Both the position numbers and the translations under genes were made by a program. 64,000 nucleotides of DNA from Sciurus carolinensis (taxonomy: Eukaryota; Chordata; Mammalia; Rodentia; Sciuridae), in contig NC_062218.1 of the NCBI RefSeq assembly GCF_902686445.1, positions 137,007,607 to 137,071,606 on the forward strand, written 5' to 3'. Below, one piece after another: positions 35,009 to 45,115 of the stretch. How positions within the stretch are numbered: the stretch's first letter is position 1; the number at the start of each line of letters is the position of its first letter. The notes under the pieces are model-generated. The model was not told the DNA's origin, ran no database searches, and was given only the letters and a program-made list of their open reading frames with translations.

Positions 35009-36160
35009 GACACAAATAATTGGAAGATTTATTTCTCCTATCTTTTGCAGTTCACTTTGACATTGCTAATGCTGGTCCTAAGGTTCCACTAGAATTTGGT
35101 GAACCTCGTGAGCCCAGAGAAAGTTTCTGTGGTATACACTTTAGTCCCATGCTAAGTGCGGCTTATTTGCTTTCTCTCCTCAGAAGTTGGCATGCTGCCT
35201 GGGGGTTTCTGGTAGGGAGGGTGCTCAGGGATCTAGAACATGACCTCCCTCACCTGTGCCAACGGAAGTCTAGCGCAGGCTGTGGGCCCCTGGGAATATG
35301 CAGTCAGTATTTCCAGGAGCGGCTGGAGGGTGTTACTCATACCAACCACACACCAACCACACTTAGGACTGCTAAAACCCACTCTGAGGAATTCCACATC
35401 CACCAGAGCCAGAGATGGCCGCAGACCATGGGGTTTCCCAGACTCAGTTAGCAGAGGACAGAGCCCCTCGTCAGCATGACAGGAGCCAGAAGGCACAGAG
35501 CAGCCATGAGGCCCAGGCCAGCACTGGCAGCGACGCTCCTCACTCCTGAGCATGCACACACATCCCTGCCATTGCCTGGGTACTATCTGTCTGCTCACCA
35601 TCTGGAGGGAAAAAGTGTTTCTGGTGATGCAGATTTGATAAGGGGGACCTGAAGTTTATGTGGGCACAGCCATGGTCTTTAAACTGCAAAACTGTCACAA
35701 AGCCACCCCTGGAGAGCTGGTGCTATGCCCACTCAGGTACACCAACTCTGTGGGCTAGTCTCGTTGACTGCCTGCCCCACGCCCAACCCTCCATTCAATC
35801 TCTGGGACTTCTTCTTGGGCGACAGGAGTGACAAGTTCAATCCTGGTGTACAGGGAGTTTATGTGGTCTCATTAAGGAGGTGAAGGGAATCCACACTCCA
35901 CAGTGACTGGCAGGGCTAGATCCTAGGTAGCCACAGGCTGCTGGGCAGAAGGCAGAGAGGCCTGGGACTGGGCCACCAGGGTCTCCAGGACATCATCTCC
36001 ATTGCAGGACCTCCATGCACTTTCAGCCATGAGGCCTGAGCTGGGAAACAGCCAGTTCTACCCAATAGTCTCCACCCAGCATTGAAAACATTGGCCACAT
36101 TCCCATCTTAGCAACAGCGGTTTTGCTCTCATCTGTTGCAGGGCCAAATGGGGCCAACTT
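35009..36160. other. single-copy sequence
   Basis: Two overlapping frames on opposite strands (143 codons at 35020-35451 and 122 codons at 35233-35601) shadow each other and show no family features. No exon is called. Confidence 0.45.
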
Positions 36161-36182
36161 GTGTGTGTGTGTGTGTGTGTGT
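36161..36182. repeat. (GT)n microsatellite
   Basis: Eleven uninterrupted GT dinucleotides, 74 bases upstream of the large CT tract. Confidence 0.92.
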
Positions 36183-36255
36183 TTAGTTACTTGTCTCTCT
36201 CCAACCTGGGAAGGGCTGCCCACCTGGGTCCAAGTGGCACCATAAACTCCCCCAA

Positions 36256-36295
36256 TTTCTCTTTCTCTCTCTCTTTCTCTCTCTTCCTCTCTCTC

Positions 36296-36394
<99 letters not shown>

Positions 36395-36469
36395 CCCCTC
36401 TCTCTCTCTCTTTCTCTCTCTCTCCCCCCCCCCCTCTCTCTATCTCTCTCTCTCAATCTCTCTCTCTCG
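36256..36469. repeat. 214-bp CT/GA tract
   Basis: Almost pure pyrimidine strand of CT dinucleotides with short TTT and C-run interruptions (a 10-C run near 36425). It is long enough for triplex (H-DNA) formation. Long Ser/Leu and Glu/Arg frames across it are translation artefacts. Confidence 0.95.
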
Positions 36470-36479
36470 TATACCATTT

Positions 36480-36640
36480 CTCTCCATCCTTATGATAGTC
36501 CTACATAACAGGGATCATCTTACAAATGGCCAAACTAGGTGTTAGAGGTGAATGACCACCCTAAGGCCACACAGCAGGAGCAGAGCCAAGAGCAGACCCA
36601 GACTGTTTCTGGAAACCTACCGTTAGGTCTCCTGCTCCCG
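36480..36640 (-). repeat. MIR SINE
   Basis: Reverse MIR order: 'catccttatgatagtcctac', 'gatcatcttacaaatggcc', 'ctaaggccacacagcaggag' and 'ggtctcctgctcccgtt'. Good coverage of core and 3' part. Confidence 0.66.
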
Positions 36641-37094
36641 TTAGTCAGTAGCTAGGGCCTGTCTGATGCTCTGTGAGGAAAAGCCAATGAGGATGAGCCC
36701 TGTCCAGCAGGTCTAGAGCACACCCAGCGTGTTTGGGGTTCCTGCTGCTTTCAACTCAAAAGGACTGAACTCAAGAAAGTACCATAAAAAATCAGAGACT
36801 GTATGGAGCAGAGCCCAGTGGGTAGCGTGCTTCCTTCCTGCTGCTAAAGCTATTGCTTCAGAGGGTAACGTGTGTCTGTGTGTGTGTGCGCGCGCGTGTA
36901 CAGTTATTTTTGTCTTTGGCTTTTTAGCCTCCACTGTAACACTGCTCAGTGTCAACTTTTTAAAGGAAAATTTCCAGAAAGTGTTGAACTGTGATTTTTA
37001 TGACACGGTTGCCCCACCCCCCACCTCACCCAGCATTTGTCCTTCAAGATGTCTGCACAACACTCCCTGCTTACATTCCCAGTAGCTCCCATCT
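36641..37094. other. single-copy sequence with an alternating purine-pyrimidine run
   Basis: A TGTGTG...CGCGCGTGTA run at 36870-36900 is the only recognisable feature. No gene. Confidence 0.45.
36870..36900. repeat. (TG)n(CG)n alternating purine-pyrimidine tract
   Basis: Alternating TG then CG dinucleotides, a composition prone to left-handed (Z) DNA. Four or five CpGs lie in a few bases. Confidence 0.8.
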
Positions 37095-37097
37095 GAG

Positions 37098-37752
37098 GGG
37101 AAAGTCAGTTTTCATTGCTGTGACCAAAACACCTGACAAGAGTAACTTAGAACAGGTTTATTTTGGTTCATAGCTTCAGAGATTCAGCCCATGGTCTGGT
37201 CAGCTGGTTCCAAGGCAGAAACATCATGGTGGAAGGATGTGGTGGAGTAAAGCTGCTGAGTTTGTGGCAGTTGGGAAGCAGAGAGAGAGAGAAAGGGGTG
37301 GGAAGAGATAACCCTTCTAGGGCACACCTCCGGGAACCTACTTCCTCCAGGACACCCCATCTGTCTTCAGGTACCATCCAGTAGTCCATTCAAATTATTA
37401 ATCTAAATGGAGGAAGGAGGGACTGTATAGAGGGAAAAGAGGGGTGGGAGGGGTGGGAGGGAAGGGAAAAAATAACAGAATGAATCAAACAACATTACCC
37501 TATGTAAATTTATGATTACACAAATGGTATGACTTTACGCCATGTACAAACAGAGTAACGACATGTATCCCATTTGTTTACAATAAAAAAAAATTATTAA
37601 TCTATTAAATGGGTTTAATCCACTAATGAAGTCAAAGTCCTCCCAATCCAATCATTTCCTAAAAGCCCCAGCTCTGAACCTTGTGGCCTTGAGGACCACA
37701 CTTTCAACACAGGAGATTTGGGGGGCAGGGCATTTCAGATCCAAAGCATAGT
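37098..37752 (-). mobile_element. rodent MaLR LTR split by an L1 insert
   Basis: Left part: 'tcattgctgtgaccaaaaca', 'cctgacaagagtaacttag', 'atggtctggtcagctggttc' and 'aggcagaaacatcatggtgg'. Right part after the insert: 'gggtttaatccactaatgaa' and 'cccaatccaatcatttccta'. The same order is seen in the uninterrupted LTR at 42228, so both are MaLR LTRs on the minus strand. No internal coding region is attached. Confidence 0.78.
37406..37590 (+). mobile_element. 5'-truncated L1 (3'UTR only) nested in MaLR LTR
   Basis: 'ggaaggagggactgtataga', a GGGGTGGGA-type 9-base repeat (about 2.3 units), 'acattaccctatgtaaattt', 'atgattacacaaatggtatg' and 'cccatttgtttacaataaa' plus a short A tail. AAATTATTAATCTA at 37392-37405 is repeated exactly at 37591-37604, a 14-bp target-site duplication. 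Its 5' part matches the 3'UTR of the full-length L1 at 50121 closely, but it continues further 3' than that copy. Confidence 0.94.
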
Positions 37753-38384
37753 AGATGGTGCCCCATATCCTCCCACCAAACCCCAGGGAGGGCAGGAGGA
37801 AAGACTTGTCCTGCGTTGGGGTGTGGAAGGGACCCCTGGTCCACCCCTCAGAAGGGAGCAGTCTGGCCCAACCACCTGCAGATCTTTGCTTCCTTCTATA
37901 TGGAGGGGTTATTTGTCCATCACCAAAAATGACCTCAAGTGGGGAGAAGAAAGTTTTGAGAAGAGCTTTTTTCACTGTGCTTTTTGTGACTTGGCTGTGA
38001 ACAGCATTTACAAGACCCAGTAACATGGACACTGGATGCTGAGCTAACCAAAATGGAAGAGGGGCTGGGGAATGCCTGTCTGTAGTGGGAGGGAGGAGCA
38101 GGTGTGTAAAGGAGCGTTCACCTGCTTCTCCACACTGAGAAGTTAGCAGATGCCCAAGGCTATAAAAACAAGTTGTAATTTTTTTTTTTTTAGGTAAATT
38201 CCCAAAAAAATCTAATTAAAAGGGCTGAAAGAGATAACCTCTAGGGAAGAGAAATGAAAGGAAGAAGAAGGGACCTCCTGTTTTTCATTTCAAAACTTAA
38301 ATAGCTATTGGATGCTTTAAAATTTTGGGTTTATGTATCTTTGTTTAAAATACAGCATTTTCAGTGTACTTAAAATATTTCCTG
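37753..38384. other. single-copy sequence
   Basis: No gene or named repeat. A T run lies at about 38179-38191. Confidence 0.45.
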
Positions 38385-38470
38385 GGTGGGGGGTTTAGCT
38401 CAGTGCTAACTTTCTTGCCCAGTGTGCATGAGGCCCTGGGTTCAATCCTCAGCACCATAAAAAATAAAAT
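38385..38470 (+). mobile_element. ID SINE
   Basis: 'gggggtttagctcagtgct', 'gtgcatgaggccctgggttc' and 'aatcctcagcaccataaaa' with a short A-rich tail. The A-box is diverged. Confidence 0.8.
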
Positions 38471-39190
38471 AACTAATGCAACAATAGTGTAGAGATCACT
38501 CTGGAAGAATTAACTATTCTTAGAAAAAATAGCTACACTAAACTGATAGAAAACATTTTAATTGCCATTATAATTAAAAATTCAGAATAAATGTATAATG
38601 TATTTAAGCCCCTGGCCAAGGGTTGTGGGGCTGTTACCCACAGTAAATTTAATCCTTACTGATGTCAAAAAGCTTTTGATGGCAAGAGAGAAAGCAGGAA
38701 CCTGCCCCTTGGGAGAAACGTTGAGGAGGAAGGAGGGAGACCTGAGGAAGATGGTCAGGCCTGAGAGCCCAGGGCTGGGTGGCAGGCCTGCCCGTGGTCC
38801 CTTCCTGTAAGAGGCCAAGAGAGGCAGATCGTGACTCCAGTGTAGCAATACTGACCTCCAAGAGTCTAACCTCAATGCCCGTAATAGCCATTGTCCATGA
38901 CAGACACATGGCACTCTATCCGAGACACACACACTACAATACATCCTTATGGTATGACACCAGATCTCTTGGCAGCACTCCACTTGAAAGCATTGACCTG
39001 GCTGCCCCTTATAGTTTCTTTGGTGCAGAGATACTGTGCATTGTAGGACAGTGACTTCTCCACTGTTTAAAGCTCCTTCAAGAGATGGGCTGCAAGGAGG
39101 ACAAAGAACCCCAGAGAAAGGTAGCTGTGCACATCCACACACACAGGCACCCAAGATGAGGAGCAGCCTTGCACCCAATTCTGCAGCAGT
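38471..39190. other. single-copy sequence
   Basis: A 217-codon minus-strand frame (38582-39235) runs through here and into the neighbouring SINE. It has no recognisable domain and is not called a gene. Confidence 0.45.
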
Positions 39191-39206
39191 TAAAAGAGTG
39201 TTTGAG

Positions 39207-39420
39207 CCTGGGACAGTGGCACATGTACCAGCCAATCCCAGTGGCTCGGGAGGCTGAGGCAGGAGGATCGTGAGTTCAAAGCCAGCCTCGGCAACTTAGC
39301 GAGGCCCTAAGCAACTCAGAAAGACCTATTTCTAAATAAAATATGAAAAAGGGTTGGGGATGTGACTCAGTAGTTAAGTGCCCCTAAATTCAATCCCCAG
39401 TACCAAAAAATAAAAAAAAA
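39207..39420 (+). mobile_element. B1-dID composite SINE
   Basis: B1 half ('ggctcgggaggctgaggcag', 'gaggatcgtgagttcaaagc', 'cagcctcggcaacttagcga'), then ID half ('gggttggggatgtgactcag', 'ttcaatccccagtacc') and an A-rich tail. Flanks AAAAGAGTGTTTGAG (from 39192) and AAAAAGTGTTGAG (to 39430) give an imperfect duplication. This is the cleanest example of the composite here. Confidence 0.92.
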
Positions 39421-39430
39421 AAGTGTTGAG

Positions 39431-39744
39431 TTGTCCTCCCAGGACCATCCACTGCTCCTCCCTGGGTTGCGAATCTCACGTGGAAGCTACATCCCTGGGT
39501 CTACATCCCAGCCTCCTCTCTATAAGGAGGACTAAAGCTGTCACAAGATGTGTTTCCTTTTTTGGTCTGTGGACTTGAGAGAACTATTGAAGATTTTACT
39601 GAGCATAATTAAACCCCACAAGCCCCCATGTCCTGGTCGTAAGCGGCCATTATTGAAAAGATAGCAGTGACGTGGATGTTTTAATGACCCTGCCTATGGG
39701 AGTACCCTAGTTCTGCTTATTCCAAAAGGCTGATTTCAAAGCCA
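39431..39744. other. single-copy sequence
   Basis: Nothing recognised. Confidence 0.45.
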
Positions 39745-39965
39745 GTGTGTTGTCATCAGCAATGGTAATAAGAGTCACATTCAGGGCATAGTTTCTCTGT
39801 GCCAGTCTCCATGCTAAGGATTCTTCATGTTCCATCTCATTCCTCACAAACAACCAGTGTGGTAAGCTGTATTATCATCCCCATTTTTCAGATGAGGAAA
39901 CTGAGGCACCAGTAACTAGCCACAAGGAGGCAGAGGGGGTATACCAGGAGTGAGTTCACAGGCAA
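39745..39965 (-). repeat. MIR SINE, well preserved
   Basis: Clear reverse MIR: 'gtgccagtctccatgctaag', 'gttccatctcattcctcaca', 'tattatcatccccatttttc', 'agatgaggaaactgaggcac' and 'actagccacaaggaggcag'. This is the best MIR in the window and could serve as an alignment anchor. Confidence 0.88.
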
Positions 39966-40624
39966 CAAGTTGGAGAACACCCAGTGAGTGTGTCTAGATC
40001 CTGCCCGGACACCCACATGCACACCCAGGCCCCTCCTGCCCTCCAGAACCTGAAACTGGCTAGACTCAGGGGCTCTGTAGCCAGGTTCCCAGCCCCTCTC
40101 AGAGATTAGGTCTCCTTTCTCCTAGACCCCTGCTAACTTACATGGAATTTTGATCAGATGTCCTCTTGGGAGAAGATGACATATGGCCCCTTCTAGTTAT
40201 TGTCTCTCCTGCTCTTTCTGCTCCTCCCCAGCCATGTGACTTGATCCCCTATGGACAGGGAAGCTGGTTCTTAACCCTGCGCCTCCTCCCAGCAAAGCAG
40301 CCTATGCTCTAAACTTCATGGACAGCACCGTTCCACTTCTTGCTATGAAAAGCCAAGATTTTAGAGTTTTAGAAATAACTTATTTTTTCAAAAGGCTGTC
40401 TTCTACAAATCTAGAACTGTAGTTTCCAGAAAACTGTCCCTGCTCAGAGTTTCAAGAGCAAAGACTTTGACACCTTTGTGCTCTGGCCCCATCCTCCCCT
40501 CTGAGGCCCTGACATTCAGCTTCCTGTCTGCTTTTCATAGTGGAGAAACTAAGGAGAAAAAACAACTTGCTGAAAATGAAAAAACACTGGTTATCATTTC
40601 TGAAATACTGTCCTGCTCACCTAG
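39966..40624. other. single-copy sequence
   Basis: No gene. A half-site-like GGACAGCACC (about 40321) resembles one half of the REST element, but the left half is absent. Confidence 0.45.
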
Positions 40625-40745
40625 CTATGGCTTTGGACAAGCCTGGACTGCAGTTTCCTTGTCTTTCAAGTGAAGTGTTGCATGCTGGTCTCTCAGGTCC
40701 TTTCTAGCCATGACACCCCATGATTCTGGCAGTTTCAGCAGGAAC
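40625..40745 (+). repeat. MIR-like SINE fragment
   Basis: 'ggactgcagtttccttgtct', 'ctctcaggtcctttctagcc' and 'gacaccccatgattctggc' match the 3' words of MIR-type elements in sense. Confidence 0.5.
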
Positions 40746-42227
40746 ACTTGGGATCCTTTAAAAGTGGACCTGTGCAAGGCAGGGTCTGTCTCCCCTGCCA
40801 TTGGAGGCAATTGGGAAATCTAGGCTCAGTCTGAGGCTTCCACGCTACATGAACAAGATTAGGCCCAAGATAGATGGTATTGCCGGAAATGAGAAGCTGG
40901 CCATCTCTATCTGTGGGGATGTAGAATTGGGGTTGTTATGGGCCTGATTTGTGAACTTGAATGAGAGCTTCCAGAAAGCTATCTGTAAAATTCATTGCCA
41001 TCTCTGGCTACAGCTAACACATTCCATCTTCCATCATCTTGGACTAGGTGATTTCACATTCCACGCGTTTATAAAATCAAGTGGACAATGAAGTGCAGCG
41101 AGGGAAGGACGGGAGGTGGGGTGGGCAGGGGGAATGCTGCTGGGTGGAGGAACCAGGGGTGCCTCCCTGCTGGCTAGGTGTTTGGTTAAGGGAAACCTCA
41201 CAATTGCTTCCCTCTGCCGCACCACAGTCTGCTCCTGCCTGCTTTCTCCTGACTGCTTTCTTCAGAGGAACTTCCTCAGGCCCCAGGAGGCTTCTGTCCA
41301 CTCTGCTGGATTTAGAAGGCAAAGGGGTTCTGTGGCTGAATGCAAATATGCATCTTGGCCACCTCTGCCTGTCTCCATGTACTGATGGGGCTCCAGGCCT
41401 GGTGAAGGAGAGGTCTTCTGATAAGGCCAGGTTCTATGAACAAGAAGTATTGGGAAGAGGCCTAGAGACCCTGTTCACAGCAGTAGTGGGGCCCAGACTA
41501 GAGCTGGCGCACCTTGACGCCTCATGAGCGGTAGGGAAGTCTTAGACCAGTAAAAAGAAGCTGGAAAGCTTAACCCAGGCTCAGGTCAAACCCCTGCACA
41601 TTCAGAGGGTATCAAAGCCATCTTGGATCTTTCCAGAACAAGATTTTCTCTGTCAAACAACCACAGTACTTCTGATAACACCTAGGGCAACTTTTAAATC
41701 AAAGTGTAGTTTAAATTTTAAAAATTAAAGCAGTGAGAAAAAATTAATTTCCTTAGCTAGTCTTATAGGCCTTTAGAAGAATTTGACAAATATGCTCACT
41801 TCTGAGACTCAGCTGGCTTTTGGTATGATGAAGGTTCTATTTTTTGCCCAGCGGGTCAGAGTGAATAACTGATTTTAGAGAATTGACAGCTGCAGAAGGA
41901 GAAAAGAGAGCTACATGACAACCACAGGAGTGATTTCTGTAGCTCTAAGTCCATGATAAAGCCAACTAGGCCCTCGTTGGTTCCCTGCATACGATCTTGG
42001 TCCTCAAGATGCAATTTGCAGCTGGGCAGTTTTACAGCTGATTTGGTGTCTGTGGGTTGTGTCCCCAGTTGGGTCTGGAGATCAACTGCTGCAGAGGTGT
42101 TTGGGCCTCTAAATAGCTGCTTTTCTCCAGGTGCTCCAGGGTCTTTGGCCAAAGAGCAGAATTGGGCTTGGTGTTCCAGGAGGCTGGCCAGCCAGCCCCT
42201 CCCCTGGGACCAGCCTCTATGAGCCAG
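40746..42227. other. single-copy sequence
   Basis: Overlapping opposite-strand frames at 41081-41527 and 41856-42222 show no domain. No repeat named. Confidence 0.45.
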
Positions 42228-42666
42228 GGTGTTTTAGTCAGCTTTTTCTTTGCTGTGACAAAAGACTTGACCAGAACAATTATAGAGAAGGAAAGTTTAT
42301 TTGAGGGCTCACAGTTTCAGAGGCCTCAGTCCATAGACAGCTGGCTCCATTCCTCAGGGTTCGAGGTGAGGCAGAACATCATGGAGGAAGACTGTGGTGG
42401 AGGGAAGTGACTCACATGATGATCGGAAAGTAGAGAGAGACTTCATTCTCCAGGTACAAAATATATACCCCAAAGCCACACCCCCAATGCCCGACTCCTC
42501 CAGTCACACCCTACCTGCCTTCAGTTTCCACTCAGTTAATCCCATTGCAGGATTAATCCTCTGATTGGATTAAGGTTCTCATAACCCAATCATTTCTCCT
42601 CTAAACCTTCTTGCATTGTCTCACACGTGAGTTTTTGGGGGACACCTCTCATCTGAACTATATGAC
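42228..42666 (-). mobile_element. rodent MaLR LTR, complete
   Basis: Reads 'ttttagtcagctttttcttt', 'gctgtgacaaaagacttgac', 'cacagtttcagaggcctcag', 'gaggcagaacatcatggagg', 'caatcatttctcctctaaac', 'cttgcattgtctcacacgtg' and 'ttttgggggacacctctcat'. Uninterrupted MaLR (MT/ORR1-like) solo LTR on the minus strand, the reference for the broken copy at 37098. Confidence 0.82.
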
Positions 42667-43199
42667 AGGATATCTGTAGGTGACATTGCTGCTCTTAATG
42701 TAGGCTCGACATGGGTCATCAGAGCAAACCCAGCTTGTGTTTGTCATGTTCGCCCTCCTGCGTTGAAGAACCACACTTCCCCACAGGGTGAAGGCCAGGT
42801 ACTGACACCCATGGTCCAGTTTGAGTGGCCTGTGGGAGGGGTCTTAGGCCTCTGTGGCAAGGTCTTTCTTGGGATCTTTTTACCAACAGGACACTGGATT
42901 CCGCAGCATGCCTACCTCCCTGGCCCAGCTCCACAGCGGAAGCTTTGCCAGGCCCCACATCCAGAAGCAGCTGTCTCTGCTCACTCTCAGGCCTGGAGAT
43001 TGCTTTGAACAAAGCTCCGTATGCTGTGGATTTACAAGATGCACAGCGTGGGGGGATAAATGAAGGCAGTACGTGGTGACTGGATTCCTGGAGTTACATA
43101 CAGTGGTTGGTCTGTGTGGCCTCAACAGGTGAAGGGCAGTGCTGGAAAGAGCAAGGCTCTGGACCCTTCTGGCTCTGTCCCAGGGCGTCAACACAGGCA
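42667..43199. other. single-copy sequence
   Basis: Four overlapping frames on both strands (42719-43209) look like shadows in GC-richer DNA, with no domain. Confidence 0.45.
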
Positions 43200-43340
43200 G
43201 GTGTCCCACACATTCCAGTCTGTTTTCTCATCTCTAAGATGAAAACTAGGGTTGTTCAGAGAATTAAATAAGATAAATGGAAATAAAGCAGCTATAAAAT
43301 GTCTGGCTCCGAGCAGGTGCTTAATGAACAGTAAGGGGTT
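43200..43340 (+). repeat. MIR SINE, 3' part
   Basis: 'tctgttttctcatctctaag', 'ggttgttcagagaattaaat', 'ggctccgagcaggtgcttaa' and 'tgaacagtaag' are the sense MIR 3' words in the correct order. Confidence 0.72.
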
Positions 43341-43719
43341 TTTAGTTTGTTTTTCTTTTTGTCAGTTAGTAATTATCTTGTTTAAGGTTCTCTTGGGAAC
43401 TAAGAAGAGGAAAATACATAAACTGGTCTGATCTCAAGGAATTGCAAGTCCCAGAGGATTGGGCAGGGTCACCTGTCTTCCTGCCCACTCACGACGGGCT
43501 TCCTAAAGTGAGCCTGCTGGGTGACACACCTGTCCCAGACAGAGGCCACCACTAGCACTCCCAGGGAAGAGATCTACATGGCCACAGAGCCCCAGTGCCC
43601 ACTGACTACATTAGTCAAGCTCATATAAATGTAGTGGACAAACAGGATTCAGGAGACATTCAGAGAACACCAACACAAATGACAGGAACCAAAAGGACAA
43701 GGGACCCTGAGGGATATGG
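43341..43719. other. single-copy sequence
   Basis: Nothing recognised. Confidence 0.45.
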
Positions 43720-44510
43720 AACAAAGGACATTTTTTAAATCTAATAAAAACCCCGAGAGAGACTCAAGAAGATAGCATTTTCATAAAATAACAACAGGTT
43801 GCTATGAAAAAGAAGAACAAAATAAGAAATATTTCCTGGAAATTAAAACATAATTGCTAAAATTAAAAATTTAATGGGAGGAGCCAAAGAAAATATTCCA
43901 TAATATAGATTAGATGGAAAAGATGAGAGAAAAACTAGGAAACAGAGATGTGCAGTCTAGAGTCTAAGAGTCAACTCAGAGAGAATAAAGGAATTTAAGA
44001 AGAGGAAATTATCACAGGAATAATCGAAGAAATCTCGCCAGAGTTGAACCAATATAGACCTTCAAAGGAAGACCTTGCTGAGAACTGAGCACAGGGAAGG
44101 GAAAAAGATCTACAGTTGTGCATCCTCTTGAAATTTCAGAACATCAAGGATAAAGAGAAGATTCTAAAGCTCCCAGGGAGAAAGGGGTCTGATCAACAAA
44201 GGCTCCAGAGTCATTGCTGGTAGCTTGGCATTATCAACACTGGCAGGTAGTGGAGCAATTGCCCTCAAATTTCTGAGGGAAAACAATGTCATACATAGAA
44301 TTCTATTGCAAATAAAGACATTTTCCATGCCAAAATAAATTACTTTCTTTCTGAATAAAAGAGAGAGAGAGAAAGAGAGAGAGAGGTGTAATGCAGCAAA
44401 AGAGAAAAGGAATCGAAAAAGAACTGGTCCAAGAAAAAGTAGAACTAAGCCATATGTAGTGAAAAGCAAGCCCAGCATGAAGGTGGGACAGCAGTGTAAG
44501 GAACCTGGAG
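43720..44510 (+). repeat. ancient L1M/HAL1-type ORF1 remnant
   Basis: 'tttcctggaaattaaaacat', 'gtcaactcagagagaataaa', 'ggaataatcgaagaaatctc', 'gaaatttcagaacatcaagg', 'gataaagagaagattctaaa' and 'gcaaataaagacattttcca' follow the order of an old L1 ORF1 or HAL1 in sense. Several stops and frame changes make it non-coding. It is unrelated in age to the full-length L1 starting 230 bases downstream. A GA-rich patch lies at 44361-44386. Confidence 0.6.
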
Positions 44511-44515
44511 ATGAG

Positions 44516-44640
44516 AGCCAGGTGAGGTGGTGTGTACCTGTAGTCCCAGCTACTTGGGAGGCTGAGACTGGAGGATCACTTGAGCCCAGGAGTTGGAGGC
44601 CAGCCTGGGCAACATGGTGAGTAAGACCCCATAAGTGAAG
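44516..44640 (+). mobile_element. 7SL-derived monomeric SINE (proto-B1/FLAM-like)
   Basis: 'ggtgaggtggtgtgtacctg', 'tagtcccagctacttgggag', 'gaggatcacttgagcccagg', 'agttggaggccagcctgggc' and 'aacatggtgagtaagacccc'. It lacks the ID half found in the composite SINEs and retains a 'cttgagcccaggagttggag' block like the primate FLAM/proto-B1 monomers. Confidence 0.75.
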
Positions 44641-44739
44641 GAAAAGGAAGGGAAAAGGTCAAAGCCTGGGAGATGATCCACCCAAGTTAGAAGAGAAAGC
44701 CAGACGGTTCTAAAAAGAAAGTCCTCAAGAAGAAAATTA

Positions 44740-45115
44740 GCCACGGGTGAGTCTGCCCACTGGGTAAAGCTCGGCCCGGGTGGCAGGCCCAGATAGAGGT
44801 GGCTTAGCAGAGCCGGGCAGGGCAGCTTGAGTCTTCCCAAGGTAGTCTTCCACACTCCGGCAGTGGGCTCTTCCCACACGGCCAGCTGCACGGTGCAGGC
44901 CCACAGTGAGAGCATTTCCGCACAGAGCCAGTTCCAAAACGTGGAACCAGTAGGGGGCTAGGGGCAGTATTCTTCGAATGAGCTGCTTTATCAGATTCCT
45001 CCAAGACATCAGGCTACTGAAGGCTGGGAGGTGATACACTGGAAATCTACTGGGACACTATAAGCCAATAGTGGAAAACTGCAATATCTCAGGGTCCCAC
45101 TGACAACTGACCATT
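44740..45115 (+). promoter_or_regulatory. L1 5'UTR / internal promoter region
   Basis: 376 bases between the TSD and the ORF1 start, GC-richer than its surroundings and carrying roughly ten or more CpGs ('gctcggcccgggtggc', 'gagccgggcaggg', 'cacactccggcag'). This is where L1 elements hold their internal pol II promoter and where host methylation acts. I see no tandem monomers of the mouse type and no clear YY1 site at the very start. An antisense frame of 100 codons spans much of it (44737-45039, minus). Confidence 0.72.

Noticed and set aside
36161..36508. Ser/Leu-repeat and Glu/Arg-repeat frames
   Set aside because: Pure translation of the CT/GA microsatellite on the two strands.
38582..39235. 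217-codon minus-strand open frame
   Set aside because: It runs into a composite SINE at its start and shows no domain. Cys/Leu-rich text is typical of random translation here.
39915..39935. second CTCF site in the MIR at 39.9 kb
   Set aside because: The CCACAAGGAGGCAG core has four mismatches to the consensus, too weak to call.
40315..40335. REST (RE1) element
   Set aside because: Only the right half-site GGACAGCACC is present; no left half at any usual spacing.
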